64,000 nucleotides of DNA from an uncultured Ruminococcus sp. (lineage in GTDB: Bacteria; Bacillota; Clostridia; Oscillospirales; Ruminococcaceae), in the NCBI RefSeq assembly GCF_934476685.1, contig NZ_CAKSNX010000001.1, forward strand, positions 1 through 64,000. The letters are read 5' to 3'. Under the pieces are notes generated by a model. It was not told where the DNA came from and ran no database searches. It worked only from the letters and a program-made list of their open reading frames with translations. A program made the translations under genes and the position numbers. Of the stretch, positions 53,116 to 60,524 are shown one piece after another; within the stretch, counting starts at the first letter, position 1; each line of letters starts with the position of its first letter.

Positions 53116-54486
53116 ATGTTCAAAAAAGTATTGATAGCGAACAGAGGCGAGATCGCTGTCCGCATTATAAGAGCCTGCCGTGAGCTTGGCATACATACCG
53201 TTGCGGTATATTCAACGGCAGACAAAAACGCTCTTCATGCTCAGATAGCTGATGAGGCAGTATGCATTGGTCCTGCGCCGAGCAAGGACAGCTACCTTAA
53301 TATGCGTGCCATCATCTCCGCCTGCGAAATAACAGGCGCTGACGCCATTCACCCAGGATTCGGCTTTCTTTCCGAAAACCCGTCCTTTGCAAGAATGTGC
53401 GAAAAATGCGGGATCACTTTTATAGGTCCTAGGGCGCAGTCTATCGAGATGCTGGGCGACAAGGCTCAGGCTAAGGAAACCATGAAAGAGGCAGGCGTAC
53501 CTGTTATAATGGGTTCTGACGGTGCTATCTCAAATATCCACGCCGCACATACCCTCGCAAACGATCTTGGCTACCCTGTTCTCGTAAAAGCTTCCGCAGG
53601 CGGCGGCGGAAGAGGTATCAGGATCGTAAAGAGCGATGATGAACTTGAGGCGCAGATGACTGCCGCAAAGCAGGAGGCTCTTGCCTGCTTCGGCAATGAT
53701 GAAGTTTACATAGAAAAGTTTATAGAGAACCCTAAGCATATCGAGATACAGATACTTGCGGATAATTACGGCGATGTTATCTACCTCGGCGAGCGTGACT
53801 GCTCTATGCAGAGAAGAAATCAGAAGGTGCTTGAAGAAGCTCCTTCCCCAGCTCCTTTTATGACCGAAGAGCTGCGTGAGAGAATGGGTAAGGCTGCCTG
53901 CACGGCGGCTAAGGTATGCGGTTACAGGAATGCAGGAACTATCGAATTCCTTGTTGACAAGAATGGTAATTTCTACTTTATGGAGATGAACACCCGTATA
54001 CAGGTTGAACACCCTATAACTGAGGCTGTTACGGGCATAGACCTTGTAAAGCAGCAGCTGCTTATTGCCGCAGGAGAAAGGCTCTCCATAAAGCAGGAGG
54101 ACGTAAAGCTGACAGGTCACGCTATCGAATGCAGAATAAACGCTGAAAATCCTCTGCTGGATTTCAGACCTTCACCGGGAAAGATAAAGTCACTGTTCAT
54201 ACCCGGCGGTTTCGGTATAAGAGTTGATACCGCAGTATATCAGGGTTATGAGATATCGCCGTACTACGATTCAATGATAGGCAAGCTTATCACTTACGGC
54301 AGAACGAGGGAAGAGGCTATTGCAAAGATGACATGGGCGCTTTCCGAATTTATCGTGGAGGGAGTATCCACAAACGTGGACTTCCAACTCAAGCTCATAA
54401 GACGGCCTGAGTTCCTTGCGGGAGATTACGACAACGGTTTTCTTAACCGCACAGATATACTTGAGGACGAGAGGAGTAAAAACTGA
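53116..54486 (+). CDS. accC: Biotin carboxylase subunit of acetyl-CoA carboxylase
   Basis: 456 residues from the ATG at 53116 (MFKKVLIANRGEIAVRIIRAC). ATP-grasp Gly-rich loop KASAGGGGRGIRIV, RDCSMQRRNQKVLEEAP, and MNTRIQVEHPITEAVTG. Carboxylates biotin on AccB. AAGGAG lies about 14 bases upstream, longer than usual. Overlaps accD by one base (stop TGA/ATG). Confidence 0.96.
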   Translation: MFKKVLIANRGEIAVRIIRACRELGIHTVAVYSTADKNALHAQIADEAVCIGPAPSKDSYLNMRAIISACEITGADAIHPGFGFLSENPSFARMCEKCGITFIGPRAQSIEMLGDKAQAKETMKEAGVPVIMGSDGAISNIHAAHTLANDLGYPVLVKASAGGGGRGIRIVKSDDELEAQMTAAKQEALACFGNDEVYIEKFIENPKHIEIQILADNYGDVIYLGERDCSMQRRNQKVLEEAPSPAPFMTEELRERMGKAACTAAKVCGYRNAGTIEFLVDKNGNFYFMEMNTRIQVEHPITEAVTGIDLVKQQLLIAAGERLSIKQEDVKLTGHAIECRINAENPLLDFRPSPGKIKSLFIPGGFGIRVDTAVYQGYEISPYYDSMIGKLITYGRTREEAIAKMTWALSEFIVEGVSTNVDFQLKLIRRPEFLAGDYDNGFLNRTDILEDERSKN

Positions 54487-55385
54487 TGCTTGAAGATCTG
54501 TTCTCTGTTGTCAAGGAAAGATTCAACGGCGAAAAGCCGCTTGATGAAAAGACAGAAAAAACAGAAAAAACTAAAAAGACGGATATACCAAAGGGACTTC
54601 TTTTCAAGTGTCCGAGGTGCAGAAACGTTACTTTTGAAGAGGATTTTCAGAAGAACGGCAAGGTTTGCCCTCACTGCAACTACCATTCAAGACTTACCGC
54701 AAGGGAAAGACTTGACATAACCGTTGACAAGGGCAGCTTTGAGGAATTCGACAAGGATATGATATCAAAGAACCCTATCGACTTCCCGGGCTATGAGGAA
54801 AAGCAGCAGGCTCTCCGTGAAAAGACAGGTCTTAAAGACGCTGTGCTTACGGGAACTGCTCTTATAAGAGGCGAAAAAATCGTTATCATCGTTATGGACT
54901 CAAACTTCATGATGGCGTCCATGGGCAGCGTTGTGGGCGAAAAGATAACGAGAGCAATAGAATATGCTACTGCAAACAGGCTGCCTGTCATCGCATTCAC
55001 AGCCTCAGGAGGGGCAAGAATGCAGGAGGGTATAGTTTCCCTTATGCAGATGGCAAAGACCAGCGGAGCGGTCGCAAGGCACAATGAGGCAGGACTTCTT
55101 TACATTGCCGTTATGACTGACCCGACCACTGGGGGAGTTACAGCGTCCTTTGCATCGCTGGGCGACATTATAATCGCTGAGCCGAAGGTACTTATCGGTT
55201 TTGCAGGCAGACGTGTTATAGAGGGAACGATCAGACAGAAACTGCCTGATGATTTCCAGTCTGCTGAATTTATGCTCGAAAACGGATTTGTTGATATGAT
55301 AGTGGAGAGAAAGAAAATGCGCAGAGTTATTGCTCATCTTCTTAAACTGCACAAACAGCCTGAGGAGGTGACAGGAAATGAGTGA
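54486..55385 (+). CDS. accD: Acetyl-CoA carboxylase carboxyltransferase subunit beta
   Basis: 299 residues. N-terminal Cys4 zinc ribbon (FKCPRCRNVTF and KVCPHCNYHSRL), then a crotonase-like domain with FTASGGARMQEGIVSLMQM and DPTTGGVTASFASLGD. Forms the carboxyltransferase with AccA. The Lys/Thr-rich 20 residues before the zinc ribbon are low complexity. Confidence 0.96.
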   Translation: MLEDLFSVVKERFNGEKPLDEKTEKTEKTKKTDIPKGLLFKCPRCRNVTFEEDFQKNGKVCPHCNYHSRLTARERLDITVDKGSFEEFDKDMISKNPIDFPGYEEKQQALREKTGLKDAVLTGTALIRGEKIVIIVMDSNFMMASMGSVVGEKITRAIEYATANRLPVIAFTASGGARMQEGIVSLMQMAKTSGAVARHNEAGLLYIAVMTDPTTGGVTASFASLGDIIIAEPKVLIGFAGRRVIEGTIRQKLPDDFQSAEFMLENGFVDMIVERKKMRRVIAHLLKLHKQPEEVTGNE

Positions 55386-56208
55386 GCTTACCGCCTGCGA
55401 AAGGCTTGATATAATAAGACACAAAGGCAGACCTACCGCTCTTGATTATATCCCGATGATATTTGACGAATTCTTTGAAATGCACGGCGACAGGCTTTTC
55501 GGCGACGACAACGCTATAATGGGCGGTGTTGCCAGCTTCAGAGGAACTCCATGCACTGTCATAGCTGAGGTAAAGGGCAGAAATCTTGCAGAAAATCAGA
55601 AATGCAATTTCGGTATGCCACACCCTGAGGGTTACAGAAAGGCTTTAAGGCTTGCAAAGCAAGCTGAAAAGTTCCACAGACCTGTTATATGTTTAGTTGA
55701 TACTGCGGGAGCATTCTGCGGAGTGGACGCTGAGAAACGTGGACAGGGCGAGGCTATCGCAAGAAATATAATGGAGTTTATGACGCTCAAGACGCCTGTT
55801 ATATCTATCATAATGGGCGAGGGCGGCTCAGGAGGAGCGCTTGCGCTGGCTGTATGCGATGAGCTTTCAATGCTGGAAAACTCTATTTATTCGGTAATTT
55901 CACCGAGAGGTTTCGCAAGCCTGCTGTGGAAGGATTCCACTAAAGAGCGTGAGGCCTGCAACATTATGAAAATAACCGCAGAGGATCTTACAAGACTCGG
56001 CGTATGCGATCATATTATTCCTGAGGCTGACGGCGGAGCGCATAATGATCCGCAGCTGACCGCAGAATATATGGCAGAGTATATCGCCGCCGCTTTGGAA
56101 AGAAATCAAAGAAAATTGCAAAAAGGTCTTGACGAATTGATAAAGGGGCGGTATAATAAGTTTAGAGATGTGGGAGAATTTGAAGAGCTTCCGCTTTCTG
56201 ATAAATAA
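55378..56208 (+). CDS. accA: Acetyl-CoA carboxylase carboxyltransferase subunit alpha
   Basis: 276 residues, shorter than the 310-320 of E. coli AccA because the N-terminal helical extension is reduced. FGMPHPEGYRKALRLAKQAEKF, VDTAGAFCGVDAEKRGQGEAIARN and IIMGEGGSGGALALAVCDE are diagnostic. Start overlaps the accD stop by eight bases. Confidence 0.95.
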   Translation: MSELTACERLDIIRHKGRPTALDYIPMIFDEFFEMHGDRLFGDDNAIMGGVASFRGTPCTVIAEVKGRNLAENQKCNFGMPHPEGYRKALRLAKQAEKFHRPVICLVDTAGAFCGVDAEKRGQGEAIARNIMEFMTLKTPVISIIMGEGGSGGALALAVCDELSMLENSIYSVISPRGFASLLWKDSTKEREACNIMKITAEDLTRLGVCDHIIPEADGGAHNDPQLTAEYMAEYIAAALERNQRKLQKGLDELIKGRYNKFRDVGEFEELPLSDK

Positions 56209-56317
56209 GAAAACAGATATTTTTTCTGTGTTCTTACGCTGATAGCGGGCAAACGCCGTCAGGCACCGCCTTGCATATCTAATTGATTCCAAGTATAGAA
56301 ATGGAGGGTAAGTGAGA

Positions 56318-56551
56318 ATGGTATTTGACAAGATTCGTGACATTATCGTAGAGCAGCTCGACGTTGAGGAAGAGAAGGTTACAGCTGAGGCTTCTATCTC
56401 TGAGGATCTCGGCGCAGATTCACTTGACGTAGTAGATCTCGTAATGAGCATCGAAGAAAGCTTTGACATTGAGATCCCAGACGAAGAGGTTGAGAACATC
56501 AAGACTGTTGGTGACATTGTTAAGTTCATCGAGGCTAAGACAGAGGCTTAA
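56318..56551 (+). CDS. acpP: Acyl carrier protein of fatty acid synthesis
   Basis: 77 residues with the classical GADSLDVVDLVMSIEESF; the Ser at about 37 carries phosphopantetheine. Start ATG at 56318 behind GGAGG; an in-frame GTG two codons earlier is unlikely. The last gene of the fab/acc cluster, 109 bases after accA. In most Clostridia acpP lies near fabD or at the start of the cluster. Confidence 0.97.
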   Translation: MVFDKIRDIIVEQLDVEEEKVTAEASISEDLGADSLDVVDLVMSIEESFDIEIPDEEVENIKTVGDIVKFIEAKTEA

Positions 56552-56584
56552 TTTCTTAATTATGTCGGATATGTCTATTATACA

Positions 56585-56627
56585 AAAAGCTGTGCTGAGC
56601 ATTTGCTGCGGCATGGCTTTTTTATTT
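56585..56627 (+). terminator. Terminator of the fab/acc operon
   Basis: Imperfect hairpin AAAAGCTGTGC ... GCATGGCTTTT followed by T-rich sequence. Confidence 0.7.
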
Positions 56628-56676
56628 TTATGATTTTGCTGCTGTTTAAAAAAGAATGGCTAATTTATTAAAAGGT

Positions 56677-56705
56677 ATAGACAAAAACGGGTTTGTGTGA
56701 TATAA
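56677..56705 (+). promoter_or_regulatory. Promoter of the Nudix gene
   Basis: TAGACA (56677-56682), 17-base spacer, TATAAT (56700-56705), extended -10 TGATATAAT. Confidence 0.65.
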
Positions 56706-56742
56706 TTATATTAATATATCTTTCAGAAAGGAATCTTTGACA

Positions 56743-57147
56743 ATGCTGCATGAGAAATCCTGTGGCGCTATCGTATACCGAAAATATCATGGCAACACAG
56801 AAATATTGTTGATAAAACACATCAACAGCGGGCATTGGTCTTTCCCCAAGGGTCACGTGGAGGGCAATGAAACCGAAGAAGAAACTGCCAAGCGTGAGAT
56901 CATGGAGGAAACCGGAATTGACGTCAACCTTGACACAACCTTCCGTGAGATCGTATCCTATTCTCCGAGAAAGGATACGCAGAAGATCGTCGTATACTTT
57001 ATAGGCAAGGCGAAGAACACCGATTACAGACCGCAGGCTGAAGAAATTGCGGATATAAGATGGGTGGAGATCGACCGCTGCGGTCAGGTACTTGCATATG
57101 AAAATGACAGGAGCATTGTGAACAAGGCTAAGAAATTCATTATCTGA
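56743..57147 (+). CDS. Nudix hydrolase (Ap4A hydrolase-like)
   Basis: 134 residues. Nudix box GHVEGNETEEETAKREIMEETG (first half GHVEGNETEEETAKRE) matches Gx5Ex7REUxEExGU. LIKHINSGHWSFPKGHVEG in front is typical of bacterial diadenosine tetraphosphate or related nucleotide hydrolases. I start at the ATG at 56743 with AGAAAGGAA upstream; a TTG six bases earlier is in frame. Confidence 0.88.
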   Translation: MLHEKSCGAIVYRKYHGNTEILLIKHINSGHWSFPKGHVEGNETEEETAKREIMEETGIDVNLDTTFREIVSYSPRKDTQKIVVYFIGKAKNTDYRPQAEEIADIRWVEIDRCGQVLAYENDRSIVNKAKKFII

Positions 57148-57210
57148 TGACAAATGAAGATCGTTGTTTTGCTTATTTTGTCCGCTCAACATTCTTTTCT
57201 TCAACAACAG

Positions 57211-57246
57211 AAAAAGATCCGCCTTTATCGGGCGGACCTTTTTTAT
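57211..57246. terminator. Bidirectional terminator between the Nudix and DUF6465 genes
   Basis: Arms GATCCGCC and GGCGGACC with A and T runs outside. Confidence 0.82.
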
Positions 57247-57269
57247 TCAGAAATTATTGGGCGATGATA

Positions 57270-57650
57270 TCAAAGATATACCTTCATATCCTCAGAACCC
57301 TTGCCGTTTACTGTATAGTAAGCAGCATTCTCCTCAGGCTTGATGTAAACTGTAACAGCCTTTGGCGCTCTGTGACCCTTAGCCTTGTAGTCAGCCTTGC
57401 AAGCCTCTACAACTGCCTCTACGTCGATATCCTCCTTGCCTGCGAGCTGGAGTACGCATACGTCCTTTGCAACTGCCTTTTCAACAGCTGTCTTGGTCTT
57501 TTCAGCAGCCTTCTTGCCTGCTGTTTTAGCTTTGGCAGCAGTTTCCTTTACCGCTGTTTCAACGGACTCTGCCGCTGCCTTAACTTCTTCCTTGATCTCT
57601 TCTGCCTTAACAGCTGCGTCTGCTGCTGTTACTTTCTTTCTGCTTGCCAT
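57270..57650 (-). CDS. DUF6465-like small protein with Ala/Lys-rich tail
   Basis: 126 residues. The first 70 are Ala, Lys and Glu rich and resemble histone H1-like tails or a coiled coil; the last 60 (VLQLAGKEDIDVEAVVEACKADYKAKGHRAPKAVTVYIKPEENAAYYTVNG) match the DUF6465 domain of Firmicutes. Function unknown. It follows the HU gene by 52 bases on the same strand, which with the basic tail suggests, without proof, a nucleoid link. Confidence 0.8.
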   Translation of the reverse strand: MASRKKVTAADAAVKAEEIKEEVKAAAESVETAVKETAAKAKTAGKKAAEKTKTAVEKAVAKDVCVLQLAGKEDIDVEAVVEACKADYKAKGHRAPKAVTVYIKPEENAAYYTVNGKGSEDMKVYL

Positions 57651-57702
57651 AACTATATCTCCTTTTCTATAACATTACTAAATAATTGACAGTAAAGTAA
57701 AA

Positions 57703-57981
57703 TTACTTCTTGTCAACGATCTCCTTGAGTGCCTTGCCTGCCTTGAAAGCCGGAACTTTCTTTGCAGCAACATATACAGGCTCTTTAGTTGCAGGATTGA
57801 TAGACTGCTTAGCAGCTCTGTCACGAACCTCAAATGTACCGAAGTTTGAGATAGCGACCTTTTCTCCTCTTCCGAGAGCCTCTGTGATTGTACCGATAAC
57901 AGCATTGAGAGCTGCTTCAGCCTCCTTCTTTGAATAGCCGCCTTTTTCTGCAACAGCAGCCAGCAATTCAGCTTTTTTCAT
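57703..57981 (-). CDS. hup: DNA-binding protein HU
   Basis: 92 residues. MKKAELLAAVAEKGGYSKKEAEAALNA at the start and the DNA-contacting arm with FGTFEVRDRAAKQSINPATKE. Histone-like dimer that bends and compacts DNA. Start at the ATG 57981 with GGAGG eight bases before it. Strong promoter with overlapping palindrome. Confidence 0.96.
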   Translation of the reverse strand: MKKAELLAAVAEKGGYSKKEAEAALNAVIGTITEALGRGEKVAISNFGTFEVRDRAAKQSINPATKEPVYVAAKKVPAFKAGKALKEIVDKK

Positions 57982-58034
57982 TTTGACAACCTCCATATTC
58001 TGTTTGTTTTACGATATATTTTAACCAAAATTTA

Positions 58035-58073
58035 TTATATGGTTATTATAACCCATATAATACCCTTTGTCAA
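58035..58073 (-). promoter_or_regulatory. Consensus promoter of the HU gene with overlapping palindrome
   Basis: Minus strand TTGACA (58073-58068), 17-base spacer, TATAAT (58050-58045). TTATATGG (58035-58042) and CCATATAA (58053-58060) form a perfect palindrome centred on the -10, a likely operator. Confidence 0.75.
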
Positions 58074-58076
58074 ATG

Positions 58077-58240
58077 AAAACCCCGCAGTTCGGGGCTTTT
58101 AGGGCAATCTTTGTAGACTTATATAAAAACAAAGGCTATCCAAAGAGCTAATTTTGTATTTATTCACACATTATTTATAGGTGTAAAAAGCTCTGTTCTG
58201 CGAATGTTTCATAAGATTAACAATATCCCTATTTTCCGCA
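58077..58240 (-). ncRNA. Possible small RNA between two terminators
   Basis: Between the terminator at 58340-58369 and the HU promoter lie about 270 bases without a gene but ending, on the minus strand, in a second intrinsic terminator (AAAGCCCCG ... CGGGGTTTT at 58100-58077). The sequence before it can fold: GGG and AATCTT near 58228-58212 pair with AAGATT and CCC near 58110-58101, enclosing an AGAGCT/AGCTCT stem with ACAC/GTGT inside. A long closed stem of this kind recalls 6S RNA, but I cannot confirm identity or find a clear promoter. Confidence 0.3.
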
Positions 58241-58339
58241 CAATATTTAATTCGCAGCCTGCCGATATTTTTGTTTAATACTATACATATATATAACATT
58301 ATTCATATAACATTATTTTACTGATATACCGCCGAACTA

Positions 58340-58369
58340 AAAAAAGCTCCGCAGAAATACGGAGCTTTT
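58340..58369 (-). terminator. Terminator of the NrdD-like small gene
   Basis: Arms AAAAGCTCCG and CGGAGCTTTT with a T run on the minus strand. Confidence 0.82.
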
Positions 58370-58399
58370 GATATCAATATATTATTATTTCAGAGATCT

Positions 58400-58702
58400 T
58401 CAGCTTGCCTGACTTTCCTGCTGCTTTGATGCAGGTGCAAAGCCATGCTTTACTCTGTCCTCTACCTCAGAACGCTTAGCGTCATTGAAACGGTCGAGAG
58501 TTCCCACAAGATATCCTGTTATCCTGCGTATTCTCTGGAACGGAACAGCTGCAAAATGGTAATCAACGTCAACGAAATCGCCGTCAACAGTAAGATCTAT
58601 CGCCTCGATAGCCTGTGCAGGATAAAGCTCATGCGCTCTTGCGATATAAGCCTCTATCTCCTTTTGTGACAATTCTCCGTTCTTAACGTTTACCTTTATC
58701 AT
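58400..58702 (-). CDS. Small NrdD-C-terminus-like protein
   Basis: 100 residues. The part IRRITGYLVGTLDRFNDAKRSEVEDRVKHG resembles the C-terminal region of anaerobic ribonucleotide reductase NrdD (ITRVTGYL...RFN.GK..E..DRVKH), but there is no glycyl-radical RxxGY site of enzyme type, no zinc cysteine at all, and no reductase domain. Proteins of this size are often auto-labelled as anaerobic ribonucleotide reductase; this one is more likely a separate small family. Strong promoter and terminator of its own. Function unknown. Confidence 0.7.
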   Translation of the reverse strand: MIKVNVKNGELSQKEIEAYIARAHELYPAQAIEAIDLTVDGDFVDVDYHFAAVPFQRIRRITGYLVGTLDRFNDAKRSEVEDRVKHGFAPASKQQESQAS

Positions 58703-58757
58703 TTCTGCATACCTCTTTCATATACTTTATTCACCACTATATCGTGCAACATTTAAT

Positions 58758-58786
58758 ATAATAACACAAGATATAGTATTTGTCAA
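58758..58786 (-). promoter_or_regulatory. Promoter of the NrdD-like small gene
   Basis: Minus strand TTGACA (58786-58781), 17-base spacer, TATTAT (58763-58758). Confidence 0.72.
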
Positions 58787-58860
58787 GCAAATCGAGGCGT
58801 CACTTTGCACAATATATCCACACGCTTCACAGGCAATCTGCACAAGTATTTTTCTGCCAG

Positions 58861-59799
58861 TCAGCTTTCATCTTCTATCATATCACAGCCGTACTCTTTA
58901 ATTACAAGCTTTAAAGTGGACACATAGGCTTTAGCCGCATTGCTCAGCTTTACCTTGCTGTTCTCTATCCAGCCTATGAGCATCTGCTCGTCCGTTTCAA
59001 GGGGTACGGCGATAATGCTGTCGCTGTTTATATCCGCCCCCAGAACGCCGCTGGATATGGTGTAACCATTCAATCCGCCTAACAGATTGAAAAGCGTCGC
59101 CCTGTCGCTGACGTGTATCTGCTTATGTCTTGGGGTGGTGCTGAGTATCTCCTCCGAAAAATAGAATGAGTTGTTTGTCCCCTGTTCAAACGAAAGGAAC
59201 GGATATGGTTCGAGCATTTCTATGGTCACCGAGGTTTCTCCTGCAAGTGGGTGATTGCGGCTTATGAAAACGTGTGGCATTGCATTGAAAAGCGGGTGAA
59301 AAATCAGATCGTTCTCTTTCAGCAGTTTGAGCAGGACTTTTTCGTTAAAGTCATTTATATATATAAGCCCCACCTCGCTGCGGAGATTGTTCACATCGTC
59401 TATTATCTCCGATGTCCGTGTTTCACGGAGGGTAAATTCATAGCTGTCTGCATTCGACTGAGAAAGCATTCTTACGAAAGCCTCCACCGCAAAGGCATAG
59501 TGCTGAGTTGAAACTGAGCAAAGCTGTTTTGTGCGCTTATGGGAAGAGTAATGCTCCTCCAGCAGGTTTGCCTGCTCCACCACTTGCCTTGCATAGCTAA
59601 GGAACTCTGAGCCGTCTGACGAAAGGGATATGCCCTTTGGAGTACGGTTGAATATCTCTATCCCTAGCTCCTTTTCAAGCTCTTTAACGGCATTTGAAAG
59701 GCTTGGCTGAGAAATATAGAGGTGCTTTGCACCCTCGCTTATTGAGCCGTAATTTACAACTGCGATAACATATTTAAGCTGCTGAAGAGTCATAGTCAC
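58861..59799 (-). CDS. LysR family transcriptional regulator
   Basis: 312 residues. N-terminal winged HTH (LQQLKYVIAVVNYGSISEGAKHLYISQPSLSNAVKELEKELG), linker helix and a C-terminal effector-binding domain. Its start overlaps the ECF S-component stop by four bases (ATGA), so it is the last gene of that transport operon and probably responds to a ligand linked to it. Ligand not known. Confidence 0.92.
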   Translation of the reverse strand: MTMTLQQLKYVIAVVNYGSISEGAKHLYISQPSLSNAVKELEKELGIEIFNRTPKGISLSSDGSEFLSYARQVVEQANLLEEHYSSHKRTKQLCSVSTQHYAFAVEAFVRMLSQSNADSYEFTLRETRTSEIIDDVNNLRSEVGLIYINDFNEKVLLKLLKENDLIFHPLFNAMPHVFISRNHPLAGETSVTIEMLEPYPFLSFEQGTNNSFYFSEEILSTTPRHKQIHVSDRATLFNLLGGLNGYTISSGVLGADINSDSIIAVPLETDEQMLIGWIENSKVKLSNAAKAYVSTLKLVIKEYGCDMIEDES

Positions 59800-60524
59800 A
59801 TTTCCTCCCCGAAAAGATCTTCAGAATTTTTTCTGCCGATAGCGAATTTTTTGTTTAGCCGTCTGAATATACGCTCGGACGGCTTTATGAACAGCATAAG
59901 GAAAACTGCATTTGATACTGCATAGCAAAGGGTAAACCAGCCTGACGCTGCGGTCATGGCTAGGTATCTTGACAATATGAACGCATTGTCCGTCCATATG
60001 CAGCTCCAGAGATCCATAAAGAGCGAAAACGCTCCGCCGCAAAGTATCCCGAATATGCACAGCGCTGTTCTGCTGCGCATCAGAGGTTTCCAAAGCAGTC
60101 CTGTGAAAAAGCCTGTAAGTCCCCATATTATCATCTGAAACGGAGTCCATATCCCTTGCCCAAAATATAGATTTGAAATAAGTGCGGTGAGCGCACCTAC
60201 CATAAAGCCTTGTCTGCTGCCGAGAAATATCCCCGATATGATTATAACAGCGGAGCATGGCTTTACTCCCGGAACAGCGGCAAAAGCTATCCGTCCGAAT
60301 ACAGACAGTGCCGTCATGACCGCCGTACAGGGTATCTCACCATGGGAAAGCTCCTTTTTCTCAAATGCAGCGAACACCGCCGCACACCCAAGCACCGCCG
60401 CCGACAGCATTAGCCACGAAAGGGAACGCTCTCTGAAAACTATCCCGCCCAGCACAGCGCAAAGGATAAGGGCAGCGAAAAAGATGATATATTTTATATT
60501 GTACCTAACGTTTGAAATTTTCAT
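59796..60524 (-). CDS. ECF transporter S component (vitamin-binding membrane subunit)
   Basis: 242 residues with six or seven membrane helices; IPCTAVMTALSVFGRIAFAAVPGVKPCSAVIIISG and GFMVGALTALISNLYFGQGIWTPFQMIIWGLTGFFTGLL are in the style of CbrT/HmpT-like S components. It overlaps the fused EcfA gene by 20 bases. The C-terminal 30 residues are basic and cytoplasmic. The partner DUF4430 protein suggests a cobalamin-like substrate, as inference. Confidence 0.85.
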   Translation of the reverse strand: MKISNVRYNIKYIIFFAALILCAVLGGIVFRERSLSWLMLSAAVLGCAAVFAAFEKKELSHGEIPCTAVMTALSVFGRIAFAAVPGVKPCSAVIIISGIFLGSRQGFMVGALTALISNLYFGQGIWTPFQMIIWGLTGFFTGLLWKPLMRSRTALCIFGILCGGAFSLFMDLWSCIWTDNAFILSRYLAMTAASGWFTLCYAVSNAVFLMLFIKPSERIFRRLNKKFAIGRKNSEDLFGEEM

